Shown here: piece after piece, positions 55,038-64,000 of the stretch | Numbering within the stretch: the first letter of the stretch is position 1 | How the letters are laid out: each line of letters starts with the position of its first letter | Assembly: GCA_903772945.1 (NCBI GenBank) | Contig: CAICTM010000333.1 | Span: forward strand, 1-64,000 | Source: Seminavis robusta | Lineage: Eukaryota; Bacillariophyta; Bacillariophyceae; Naviculales; Naviculaceae | Length of the DNA stretch: 64,000 bases | Direction: 5' to 3' | The notes under the pieces: model-generated | Told to the model about the DNA's origin: nothing | Seen by the model: only the letters and a program-made list of their open reading frames with translations | The model's database searches: none | Translations under genes and position numbers: made by a program

Positions 55038-57130
55038 GCGAAACACCGCAACAAACAACTTGCACTCCAAGAAGAGCTGATACTCTTCGTTTCTCAACGC
55101 CTGTGATGCCTACCTGGCGAGTCTGTAGCCATGGACGACGGAAGAGCGCTCGTGAACGGAATGCAGATACTCTTTGCTGCGGCGTTAACATGGTGATGTC
55201 CTTCTGCTAGAAAACGGCTTGCCCAAAAGTTGGGCTGTCGGCAGTCTCCAATGGAAGATACGTGACAACAAACTTCCTATCTAAGGGGCAATGAAGTTGT
55301 GATTAGTTGTCATGAATCAATACTTACTTGAAACATTACCAGCTGCGGCGCTTGCCTTGTAATTGTTCAGAGTTGGGTTTATGAGGGTTTCTTCAAAAGA
55401 GTACACTGACAAAACTTGATGTTACATACATGTAATGGATGGGTCCAATAGAATGATCCATTCGAGACCGAGCAGAAAGGAGAGAGCCCCACATCAAACG
55501 CATACTAGCTAGTAGACGCACAGATGACGCGAAGACAAAAAATGTGCCGATTGAAGATCTTATGGCCGGTGCACGTGCAACGAGGAGGCGTGCGGGAGCA
55601 AATATTTGGCTCGTTTCTGTTGTCGCGGCTGTACCTGGTACATGTACCTGCACTCAACCAAGGACAGCCTGGGGTGTTTCTACCATGGTACCGGTTAGAG
55701 TGCAATAGAAGCAACGCAGGAAGCAAAGAAAGACCACCCTTTTAAAATAGCTAGATCCTTCAAGGTCCCTAAACGAGCGGCACAGTGCCGTGCTTCGCAT
55801 AGCTAGTGGAGGAGAAGAGCCAAGTATGCGAAGAGCCGACGAAATGTGGATGTGAGACCAGATTTGGCTTCCCTGACAGCTTATTCTAGAACATCAGAAA
55901 ATTGCGTTTCCTAGCTACCGGTACCGCATTGGATGCGGCCATGACACTACAGTGTATGCTGCCCCAATACGTGATGCCCTTTTGAATCTTCCAACCTGAA
56001 TAATTGGCTGCTGGCTAGCTGTCCTCGATGCTGACTGGTGGCATCACCTGAGGTAAAAGAACTCGCTTCTTGGACCTTCAGAACTGGCAGTGCCAACCAC
56101 AACATCACAAGTGTGGGCTTCTTGGCAACAGTTCGTTCGATCATCATGCGCGCTTGTTCTGATCGAATGAATTGGCTTGTCAATCTTCTGACATCAACTA
56201 TGCAGACGTACCTCTGGACCATTGGCATTCTCAAAATCCATGAAGAAAAATGCCTGATGGCCGCACTCGTACCCCCAGTCAACGTCCGCAGGGCTTCACC
56301 CACCGTTGCATGCAAGAAGCCAGGGCAAAATAGAAATCTCTGTTGTGGTGCGTATTTTGTTGACCGGGACCAACAGCCAAGCCAATAACAGCAACTGGCA
56401 AGCAGCCTACCGGGACCTGTTGCGTGCGCACCAAACGGAGCGTATGTATGCAGCGAACTGTCGGACCCATGAACCAACTTTACATCCGTCTTTGCCACCG
56501 TCAAGCACCAGCAATCTGGCTACTCTAGTACATGATGTAGTCGCAAATTTTCGACAAGTCCCGTTTCAGCGAAGTTCAATGACGTATGAAAACTAATGAC
56601 CGTTCAAAGAACACCACGTCCTCATAAATGACCTTTATCGAGATCCTGTGTACAGTATGGGCATAGAGTCATTCCCCTTTCTCTCATTGCGTCACAAAAC
56701 TTCAACGGTGATAAACCCTGAGTTCTTGCTGTCAACTCGAGGTCAACGGTCTTGACACTTGACAGCATGAGGATGTCAAGAAACTGCTTCTGAAGCAGGC
56801 AGAAATTGCACTCAGAACGTTTGGCCATACGGCGCAGCCAATCAATGGATGTTCTTGACAATAGCATTCGATAGCATTCGGTGTCATCTCAACACAACAA
56901 TTGCAAAGCGCAACGGCCCTCAGTGAGGTTTTGACACGAGCAATCTGTGCTTGGTGGGACCGTGCTTGGAGCGAGCACCAGCCATTTTGAAACCTGTTTG
57001 TTTCGAAGCAAGAAGCAAAACGCCACCAAATTGAGTCGGGACATTCTCACAATTCCTGATTCTCACTATCTGGAGAAAGAACAAATCAACAAATACTTCC
57101 CTCTATCTTAGTGACTCTTCGCCTATCACC
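55038..57130. other. Intergenic with one candidate small gene
   Basis: Apart from the candidate at 56622-56867, open frames such as 56504-55947 (minus, 185 codons) have no domain and mixed composition. CTAGCTAG and ACCGGTACC words occur near 55505 and 55915. Confidence 0.4.
56622..56867 (-). CDS. Candidate 81-residue protein with two CxxC pairs
   Basis: ATG at 56867; contains CNFC and, about 45 residues later, CPYC, separated by a helical segment. The spacing could bind one zinc ion. No family is recognised, and it could be the last exon of a longer gene. Confidence 0.3.
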   Translation of the reverse strand: MLLSRTSIDWLRRMAKRSECNFCLLQKQFLDILMLSSVKTVDLELTARTQGLSPLKFCDAMRERGMTLCPYCTQDLDKGHL

Positions 57131-57553
57131 ATGACCTCTGTTGTTTCCCAACGCGTTCTGGCTTGTGCCATGCTCCTGTGTCTACATGCAGCACTCCCAG
57201 CCCATGCTTTTCTCGATACTGTCAGAGCAGAACCCTCCAGAAAGGGTTCTTCCTCACAGTTGTCAATGGCATGGACGCTGCCCACGTCCATGAAGCCTTC
57301 GTTCCAGCCCACTTGGTATCAAGATTGCGGAAACCCCACCGTGAGGCAAGTCGTATACGAAGACGATTACTTGTTTGGAGATGAAGATTCATACGAATTT
57401 GCGTTCCGCAACTATGGCAGTGACTGGTCCTCTGATTTGGAGGGACCTGGCGCTGACACCGAGCTACAGCCAGACCACCTCCCACGAGGAGCTCGCATCA
57501 GCCGCGCCGCTCGACGTGCCTTGAGCGGTATCCGCAATACTTTGCGACCCTAA
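57131..57553 (+). CDS. Unknown small protein, predicted plastid-targeted
   Basis: 140 residues from ATG 57131. A signal peptide (residues 1-26, VLACAMLLCLHAALPAHA) ends in AHA followed by Phe27. After it comes a Ser/Arg/Lys-rich transit-like stretch (LDTVRAEPSRKGSSSQLSM). This AxA-F pattern is the ASAFAP-type signal for import into the four-membrane plastid of diatoms. The mature part is acidic (EDDYLFGDEDSYEF) with a basic C-terminal helix (ISRAARRALSGIRNTLRP). No known domain. The function is unknown. Confidence 0.7.
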   Translation: MTSVVSQRVLACAMLLCLHAALPAHAFLDTVRAEPSRKGSSSQLSMAWTLPTSMKPSFQPTWYQDCGNPTVRQVVYEDDYLFGDEDSYEFAFRNYGSDWSSDLEGPGADTELQPDHLPRGARISRAARRALSGIRNTLRP

Positions 57554-58723
57554 TAAGAGGAGGCCAGCCAAGCCATGCTTTTCCGTTCTTTCGGCACCAC
57601 ACGGCACAACCAAGATTCACTCTGCTATTCATGCACTCTTCATGCTACTGTTGCTACGCTACTTTCACATCACTTGAAACCACCACTACTGCTACGAACC
57701 CTTGCTGCGGCTCAAGAATGTATCACCATCATCATCTTTTATACACTACACTGTATCTGGCATGTACAAGACCATATCAACGCCATTCTTAGAGGCACTG
57801 CCAGTTACATTGCTACCCACCATCATAACGACACACAGGCCCACACCATCATGCTATTAGCTATTTTTAATTAACGGATAGATAGACTTTTATCATTTTA
57901 CAAAAGCTGCATCGTTTCAGATCGCTCGGGATGGTTTTTACTAGTAATACCAGTACCTGTGTCATTGTGAAGCAAAGATGGATCTTGTTTGAAGCCACTT
58001 ATTTATGTCTCGGTGGATCCCACAGAGTCACGCCTTTTGGCCCCGGTGTTGGTCCTCAGTTTGTCGCCTCGGTTCCCATGGAACCTAGTCCTGAATGTCA
58101 CCTATTCTTTTGCCTCTAGAAGCCTGGCCCCTCGTTGGCTTCCATACACGTAGATAACTTCCCCATTCCCCACTCTAAAACCCCCTGGCATCCTGTTTGC
58201 GTTGCTGTTCCTTATTAGGGTTGTCGAGCTCGGTCTTTAAAAAATTGAGTCCACGGATTTGTGGCTGTTGACAAGCTAGATGGCTTATTGATTCCACGAT
58301 GGGCTGGGATCTTGACTTGGAAGACCCCCAATTGGCGCACTTCTCATTATTTCTCGCGGGGAGAACGCAAAGCACGAACGGAACACCCTGCGAGCTGGCT
58401 ATGTGTTGCATGTGGATTGCTCAGATTTGAGGTTCAAAAGATTTGAACGCAGTCCCATTGACTCGATCGTTGCCGATTGTCGGCTTTTGTTGCCTTGGTC
58501 TCTTGTAGGTTGTACATACATGTTGGCTGAAGTGTTCGGAGTGCTAGTAGTACTACAGAGACCTACTCAGGCGAACAAGAAATCTCCAACCAATGAAACA
58601 TGTGATCATTCATTTGCCAGGTTCACAAACTGGAACTGAGGAAGCACTTCCTTACTTTCAAAAAGGAACTTTTCAAGTTTACCCCTCGTGCGCTCTACAA
58701 GCGTATCGTAGCTGTTAACAACG
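57554..58723. other. Intergenic, no clear gene
   Basis: The 3' flank of the small plastid protein gene and the upstream region of the Pro/Thr-rich membrane protein. Short frames only. Confidence 0.4.
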
Positions 58724-60499
58724 ATGGAAGAACAAGATAATGGTAGCAATAGTGGCACTCTGGACGATTCTGCCATTCTGTGGAGTGACGATCCTGAGAA
58801 AGATTACCTTGAATACATGCTTAAACTAGAACGAGAGCAAAGAGCGAGCCGTGGTAAATCTGCTGAAGATAGCTTGGTGGGAGACGACACCATTGCCGAA
58901 ATTCTTCGTGCAGGACCCAGTGGTGTCACGGTTCCGTCCATTGATGACGACAACAATGATCTTACTACCATGGAGGGTTTTTCGTTAACTACACCCAACC
59001 AACAAACAGCGCAGGATCAGTCTCCCCCGCGAAGACCACCATCCTCCTGGGAACGATTAGGTGGCAACACTCAACAACAACAACAACAACAACAACAGCC
59101 CGTTAAAGACTACTCGCTGATAGCAACTGGCTTTCCGAGCGACGAATCTAGCGATGCCAAGGCAAGCAAAACCATGAAAGAAGCACCGGGGAAATACAGT
59201 AATCAACACCCCAGCGTTATCTATGTTGCCGACAGAAGCCCACCTACTCCTCAGACTTTGTTCTCTAAAAATTCTTGGCAAGAAAGCAGTTTGGAAAGCA
59301 GCGACAAGGCTCCAGACGGGATGGTGGAACTAAGACGAAAGCTACCATACGTGGTCACACTCCTATCTTGCATCGTGATTGGTTCGCTGGTAGTCGCGAT
59401 ATGTCTGTCTCATTTTCTGACCAAGGCTGGAGCTCCGGACCATTCTGCAATCAACAGCAGAGTAGATCGAACTGGAGTCTTTGGTGTTGGTAATGACAAA
59501 GATGATAGGCTTGACGCCACGGCCATGCCAACGTTCTCTCCATATCCTTCCTATGAACAGACCTCAAAGCCAACCCAAGTTTCAACGTCTGCGCCTTCGC
59601 TTTCACCGACTGCTACAGTCTTGTGTGGTTGCCCATATTGTACCAGTGATGTCTTGTCAGCAGAAGTAGCGTTTGCCTTTACGTGTCACGATCGGCTTCA
59701 ATTGCTGATGGAAGAGTTCATGCTCACGGAATCAGCCGCCTGTAACAAAGTGACAAGCGAGGAGTATCCAACTCTTTGCTCACCGGAACTCTGTGATCCG
59801 GCTCAATGTCAGTTGATGATGGAAGAAGATTTTGACACTAGTCAACCTCAACAAAGTACCGGTACCCCCTCAACGCAGTCTCCTACCCTTCCGGTGACTC
59901 CAGAACCGTCCACTCTTTCACCGACAACTCTGCCTCCAAGCCTCCGGCCCACTTTGCCTCCAACAACATTGCCTCCAAGTCTTCGGCCCACGACTGGTAG
60001 CCCCACTAACAGCCCCTCTTTGCGACCTTCAACCTTGTCCTTGACGTTTCAAGGAAACAGTGAGAATCGGCTGCAGCCTTTGGGCCGTTGTGAAGGAGAC
60101 TGTGATAGCGACGACGACTGTGGAGAGGGCCTCATTTGCTATCAACGAGGCAAGAGGGACCCGGTTCCAGGATGTCTGCGTGGTGAACGTGAAAAGAGTG
60201 CCACGGATTTTTGTGTTCCTGAGGATGCCACCTTGGCTCCCACCACGGCAAAGCCAAGTCGTAGGCCAACACTGCCGCCCACACAGAGACCTACAACCAA
60301 GTGGCCGACGATAACACCGGTACCGCAAACGAATGCACCTACGAGTTGGAGGGTACTTGGGAATCCTCCTCCTACGTCTGATGGCAGGGAAGTAGTCAAC
60401 TGGATGCCAACTTTGATTCCTACAGTAGTAGAAGAAAACGATGGTATTTTCTCCGTTCCTAGCCTTGCGTGTGGAATCCTTGGCCTTTTCTGTGGTTGA
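58724..60499 (+). CDS. Pro/Thr-rich single-pass membrane protein with Cys motif
   Basis: 591 residues, no introns. The N-terminal cytosolic half is acidic and contains a run of nine Gln (near residue 120). A membrane span lies at about residues 207-230 (VVTLLSCIVIGSLVVAICL). The outer part has a Cys cluster (CGCPYCTSD ... CSPELCDPAQC), then LPPTTLPPSLRPT-type repeats. A compact Cys motif LGRCEGDCDSDDDCGEGL to CLRGE (about 455-490) follows, of a type I associate with diatom secreted or surface proteins, then more Pro/Thr repeats. No signal peptide is seen, so a type II orientation is likely. A cell-wall-associated or surface role is inference. Confidence 0.75.
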   Translation: MEEQDNGSNSGTLDDSAILWSDDPEKDYLEYMLKLEREQRASRGKSAEDSLVGDDTIAEILRAGPSGVTVPSIDDDNNDLTTMEGFSLTTPNQQTAQDQSPPRRPPSSWERLGGNTQQQQQQQQQPVKDYSLIATGFPSDESSDAKASKTMKEAPGKYSNQHPSVIYVADRSPPTPQTLFSKNSWQESSLESSDKAPDGMVELRRKLPYVVTLLSCIVIGSLVVAICLSHFLTKAGAPDHSAINSRVDRTGVFGVGNDKDDRLDATAMPTFSPYPSYEQTSKPTQVSTSAPSLSPTATVLCGCPYCTSDVLSAEVAFAFTCHDRLQLLMEEFMLTESAACNKVTSEEYPTLCSPELCDPAQCQLMMEEDFDTSQPQQSTGTPSTQSPTLPVTPEPSTLSPTTLPPSLRPTLPPTTLPPSLRPTTGSPTNSPSLRPSTLSLTFQGNSENRLQPLGRCEGDCDSDDDCGEGLICYQRGKRDPVPGCLRGEREKSATDFCVPEDATLAPTTAKPSRRPTLPPTQRPTTKWPTITPVPQTNAPTSWRVLGNPPPTSDGREVVNWMPTLIPTVVEENDGIFSVPSLACGILGLFCG

Positions 60500-61430
60500 C
60501 AAAATACATGAGGACAGCATCTGTGTTTGTGGTGGCAACGAAGGCAGTCAAGCGAGTGCTATGGGGAACTTTGCATCATCGATTGGCAAACCGGTACCGG
60601 TACGATCATCCCATGAAAAGAAAGAGTGACGCAGTTGAGGAAATATATATATACCGTACCGTAGCTATGAGCTCCCACCGAGACTTTGCCTCTATTGGTG
60701 TCGTGCCGCTACTCCATGTACAGTTTACAATGTGACCAAAGGTTACGTGTAAGAGTTTGCTTGCCAGGCCAAAGTCAGAAAGACTATATTTCAAATCTGC
60801 AAGCTTAAATTAAAGATTACAACTTCAACAGTGTCTGAAGCAGTCCTGAATAAATCGTCATCCTCTGTATTTTTTAAAACAAGAATTCATGCCATGACGC
60901 TCTGCTTTTGCCACGGTTGCTTGCCGATCAAAGCAGCATTGGTCTGACATCTGCTACAATATGCATAGAGCTAGCTAGACTGGCTAGTTAGAGTAGCGCT
61001 TCCAAGCTGGTACATGTACTGGTACTAGCTAGCCAAGAGTACCAGGTACAGTGTACTCGCTGATGGCCCAACCATTGGACTGGTCCGATAATCAAGGGCT
61101 GCCAACAACAAGTTAAGTGTCTACCATCTACCAGCTGCCTGGCAAGTTATGGGCAGGTACAACTGGAGATACCTAGCTAGTAGGTGGAACGAAGCCAACC
61201 TATAATGGAAACATTTCGGTCTTCATATCCTTCCTCAATACTAGCTAGCAAACACAAGATGCCAAGATACAAAACTGGCTAGGATTATACAAATAAGTAT
61301 TTGAGGAGGTGAATTGTTTGTGTCCTACATTTGATGCTGCTTTTGTAAGTGTGCGTATTGTTGTCAACTACCATACATATCGAGGCTTCCATATTAGCAC
61401 TACCGGCACCGCTGGTTAATGCTCTTCTGG
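60500..61430. other. Intergenic, no clear gene
   Basis: Contains ACCGGTACCGGTACG near 60593, an ATATATATACC run near 60645 and repeated CTAGCTAG words (60968-61250). No gene is seen. Confidence 0.45.
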
Positions 61431-61712
61431 CTATTGCTCTTCTTCTGTCACTTCACTCATGGCTCGTCGTCGAATAGTCATGTAATCTTCAAAGGAAGGA
61501 GGTCCAGTGACAGATTTACGCAGGTTGTCTGTCATGGAGACAAAAGCCGATCGGCGGCGCTTGTCGTTGGTGGATTGGGTATAAACAAAGACGTTCTTTT
61601 GATCTTCATTTCCAAACGACAGATTCACTTGGGAGCGCTTGAATGCCGCATCTGGTGTAAAGGAAGCGACGGCGCTGACCAAAAGCAGAAATGTAAATAG
61701 AAATCGTTGCAT
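61431..61712 (-). CDS. Unknown small protein, predicted plastid-targeted
   Basis: 93 residues from ATG 61712, chosen because it directly opens a signal peptide (MQRFLFTFLLLVSAVAS). The peptide is followed by FTP, an ASAFAP-like motif for plastid import, and a Lys/Ser-rich transit-like part. The mature C-terminus contains FEDYMTIRRRAMSEVTEEEQ. An upstream in-frame ATG at 61841 would hide the signal peptide and is less likely. No domain is recognised. Confidence 0.6.
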   Translation of the reverse strand: MQRFLFTFLLLVSAVASFTPDAAFKRSQVNLSFGNEDQKNVFVYTQSTNDKRRRSAFVSMTDNLRKSVTGPPSFEDYMTIRRRAMSEVTEEEQ

Positions 61713-62802
61713 CTGATGAAAGAAAATGAAGGGAGAGCGATGAAAACAGATGAGAGTCGGATACTTGCAGTGCGGCGATAGAGGAGTGGAAATCGCGCCC
61801 ACTGGCGGACTTCTGCATCCACAACTGTCTGCCAGATCCATCCCATCAATAAGGTCTCCCGTCGGTCCCAGTCCTCGTCTTCATTGACTTACATTGGATG
61901 TATACGATTGAATGGCGATAAACTTGAGCAGAGAAAGGATTCTATTTGGGACACAATCGAATTTTTGTGTCTTTCCTTTGGACAAACAAGAAAGCAGACC
62001 CGGGCAACGAGACAAGATTCAGTAACTCGTGATTCACCAGCAGGAGGTAGTTTCGGCTTTAGAAGATGCACGCAGAAGCGGCCAAAATTGGATACTATTT
62101 CTCGACAGCTTGATGTGAGTGACACAATGAGAGCCATTCATTTCGCTTTGACGATTGCTCGCGCTCCAAAATCCTTGCCACGTCCGAAGGGCAATAAAGA
62201 TTCGAGGCCCCGGTCAGAGAGATTCATTCCATTGAATTCTGTCCAACTTGATGTTCTGAAGATATTTCAAGGACAGCTGGCGAAGACAGCTCGTAGATGG
62301 TCCACATGTAGTCTAAAAAGGACAAGGAGGCCATCGGCGGCGCGGTACGTGGTAGCCAAGGAGCTACGATGACGGAACATTTTCTTCCGGCATATCCACG
62401 CGGCGGGGATAGTGCTAGGGGCTATGGGCAATACCTTCAGAATGTTTCTGCTTCTCAGTCGTTGTGCTTTCGATGTTTGACTCGACTGAACGGAGAAGTG
62501 GTGGCATGACATTGTCACAAAGATGTTCAAGGCACGGACCTCCAAGCTATGGATAGGCAACCTGTCCGAGCGTTGTGCAAGCCAGAAACATCCGAGGGTG
62601 ACATACAGTAAGAGCACCAGAATGTAGTGGAGATGCTACTTTGCATCCTGCTAACCGAAGTAGGGACAATAAAAGTGGAGATTATAATGTAGTTTTTAGT
62701 CTAAACACACTGTCAGAAACGGTAATAACGCGGAACTATAGCTGCTATCTTCCTTGCTGCTTCGATTGCTAGGTTGATTGGATCGGTGTCGTGTCTGCCT
62801 CT
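61713..62802. other. Intergenic, no clear gene
   Basis: A plus-strand frame at 61884-62372 (162 codons) is open but shows no domain and has an Arg/Ser-rich composition typical of chance frames. Nothing else is supported. Confidence 0.35.
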
Positions 62803-63393
62803 TCAGATGGAACCCTTGGCCTGGAACTTGTAGCTGGGGTCTCTCATGATTGATCCATCTGAACCCTTGACAACGAGACGATCTTGGCTTCGATCCAGTT
62901 CAAGGACACCGCCAATGTAAGCGTCGACATCAAAAGACAGAATGCCATCCTCAAGCCTCCTCCTGCTGCTGCCGGAGGTCTCACCAAACATGACAAGATT
63001 GGTGTCGCCCACCTTACCGGTCAATAGAAAGTGATCACCATCCTCGCCGACGTAGATCTCGACTTGGTCAAAGGATCCTTTTACTGCTCCCCGTTTGAGA
63101 GAAACATCACCGGAAGCTGAGCAGCTGGTACGGCCTCCCTCGGACCATACCACAACAATCTCGTCTCCGTCATCATTCTTCATGTCAATAATCCCATCGT
63201 TGTCACATCCATAGTGGTAGATGTAAGTGTCAGAATCCCAGGTAATAAAATGAGGAAGACGGCGCACCACGTTGGGATCATCTTGTTGCGCTTCACCACT
63301 GTTTTCAGCCCCCAAGCGAGCCTCAGCGCTCGGAGCGAAGAGGCAGACAAGTGCCACGATGATAGAAGCAACGGAATTCATTGAGATTTTCAT
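62803..63393 (-). CDS. Secreted protein of unknown function
   Basis: 196 residues from ATG 63393. A clear signal peptide (MKISMNSVASIIVALVCLFAPSAEA) ends in AEA before Arg-Leu, so it is secretory and not plastid-type. The mature part is acidic, with beta-strand-like wording (DTYIYHYGCDNDGII, EIVVVWSEGGRTSC, SFDQVEIYVGEDGDHFLLTGKV) and an RRRLED spacer near the C-terminal third. No family is recognised. Confidence 0.7.
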   Translation of the reverse strand: MKISMNSVASIIVALVCLFAPSAEARLGAENSGEAQQDDPNVVRRLPHFITWDSDTYIYHYGCDNDGIIDMKNDDGDEIVVVWSEGGRTSCSASGDVSLKRGAVKGSFDQVEIYVGEDGDHFLLTGKVGDTNLVMFGETSGSSRRRLEDGILSFDVDAYIGGVLELDRSQDRLVVKGSDGSIMRDPSYKFQAKGSI

Positions 63394-64000
63394 GTTAGCT
63401 GACAAAAGAAAAGGAATTTGAATCTGTTGTTGGGTTTCTTGTGGTCTGGCTGGCTAGCTATTAATAGAGATGGAAATTGTGAGCTTTCAAAAACGAGAGA
63501 GCAACGAAATGCTGTTGGTGCGGCCAGTCTGGGATACTGGCGATCTTTCGGCTGGGAACTGTGACTCCATTTTTGGAAAGGGCCTCGAACAAGACGCATT
63601 CTAAGTAAACATCCACACAGTCCACTCACGGTTAAGGGCTGCTCTTAAGTCTCATATCTCCCAAGGCCAAATGGGCACCGGTACACCACACGAAGATACT
63701 ACTGTGGTACCGGTATCGATATGGATCTTTGAGGCTTTCTTTTGCCACGGTACCAACAGGCGTTGAGGCAAGGGAAACCTTGTTGCTCCTGTTATTGTGT
63801 ATGATCAGTCAATCTTGACACCTCTCCTTTACCTTGCAAGTTGGGGATTGAATAGACCGAAGTGGACAAGTAGACCCTCAGCCAGCACATAGTAATAGCA
63901 GAAGAGCCGACACGTTGGCCTCGATGGATTCGGGAGAGCTTTTTGAATGTTTTGGCGCAACAAGGCAGGTGTGGATGTCATTCTCCATCTATCAAGATCA
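63394..64000. other. Upstream region of secreted protein gene, window end
   Basis: Probable promoter side of the secreted protein gene. GGTACCGGTATCGAT-type words lie at 63675-63720. No further gene is seen up to the end of the window. Confidence 0.4.

Noticed and set aside
55947-56504. Minus-strand 185-codon frame
   Set aside because: No domain or signal, and equally long frames overlap it on the other strand.
61884-62372. Plus-strand 162-codon frame
   Set aside because: Arg/Ser-rich chance-like composition, no family.

Overview
This is nuclear DNA of a eukaryotic alga, most likely a pennate diatom. The reasons are: short GT-AG introns (56-110 bp); nuclear proteins with a signal peptide followed by an aromatic residue in an ASAFAP-like plastid motif; the large family of membrane LRR proteins ending in a CGCDCPSC tail; and the Pro/Thr-rich protein with a Cys motif (LGRCEGDCD...) that I associate with diatoms. 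The species is inference. No rRNA, tRNA or CRISPR was recognised.

Layout. (1) 1.7-25.0 kb is an LRR-membrane-protein cluster. Gene 1 (minus) is broken by several frameshifts and by a composite short-LTR element with a 5-bp target duplication. Genes 2 and 3 (minus) are tandem paralogues with identically sized 68-nt and 155-nt internal exons; gene 3 carries two frameshifts that cancel. Gene 4 (plus) is a truncated remnant. Gene 5 (plus) is intact with one 56-bp intron. Between genes 1 and 2 lies a 4.6-kb unit: two 825-bp direct repeats around a long unknown ORF. (2) 25.4-29.5 kb holds an unknown frameshifted gene, an AIF/FSP1-like FAD oxidoreductase and a divergently transcribed PPIL2-type U-box cyclophilin. 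(3) 28.7-51.4 kb is a near-identical multi-copy region. A PPIL2 3' end occurs twice, an NmrA-like gene three times, an aminoglycoside-phosphotransferase-like kinase three times, and a DXO/RAI1-like nuclease three times (one partial). The region contains a 24-N assembly gap and stretches full of single-base deletions, so real tandem duplication and assembly of unmerged haplotypes are both possible. Copies differ by two small DNA transposons, and one site looks like an excision footprint. A gag-type retroelement fossil lies between the first two copies. (4) 52.5-64 kb is ordinary gene space: ETHE1 persulfide dioxygenase, a divergent EEF1AKMT4-like methyltransferase, two small proteins predicted to enter the plastid, a single-pass Pro/Thr-rich membrane protein and a secreted protein of unknown role.

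How the genes work together. The LRR genes look like one expanding cell-surface protein family: cytosolic acidic/coiled repeats, one membrane span, a conserved juxtamembrane module, a Gly-Pro stalk in two members, LRRs and a Cys tail. The other genes are mostly single-copy housekeeping functions (sulfide oxidation, elongation-factor methylation, spliceosomal cyclophilin, NAD-cap or 5'-end RNA processing) with no sign of a shared pathway.
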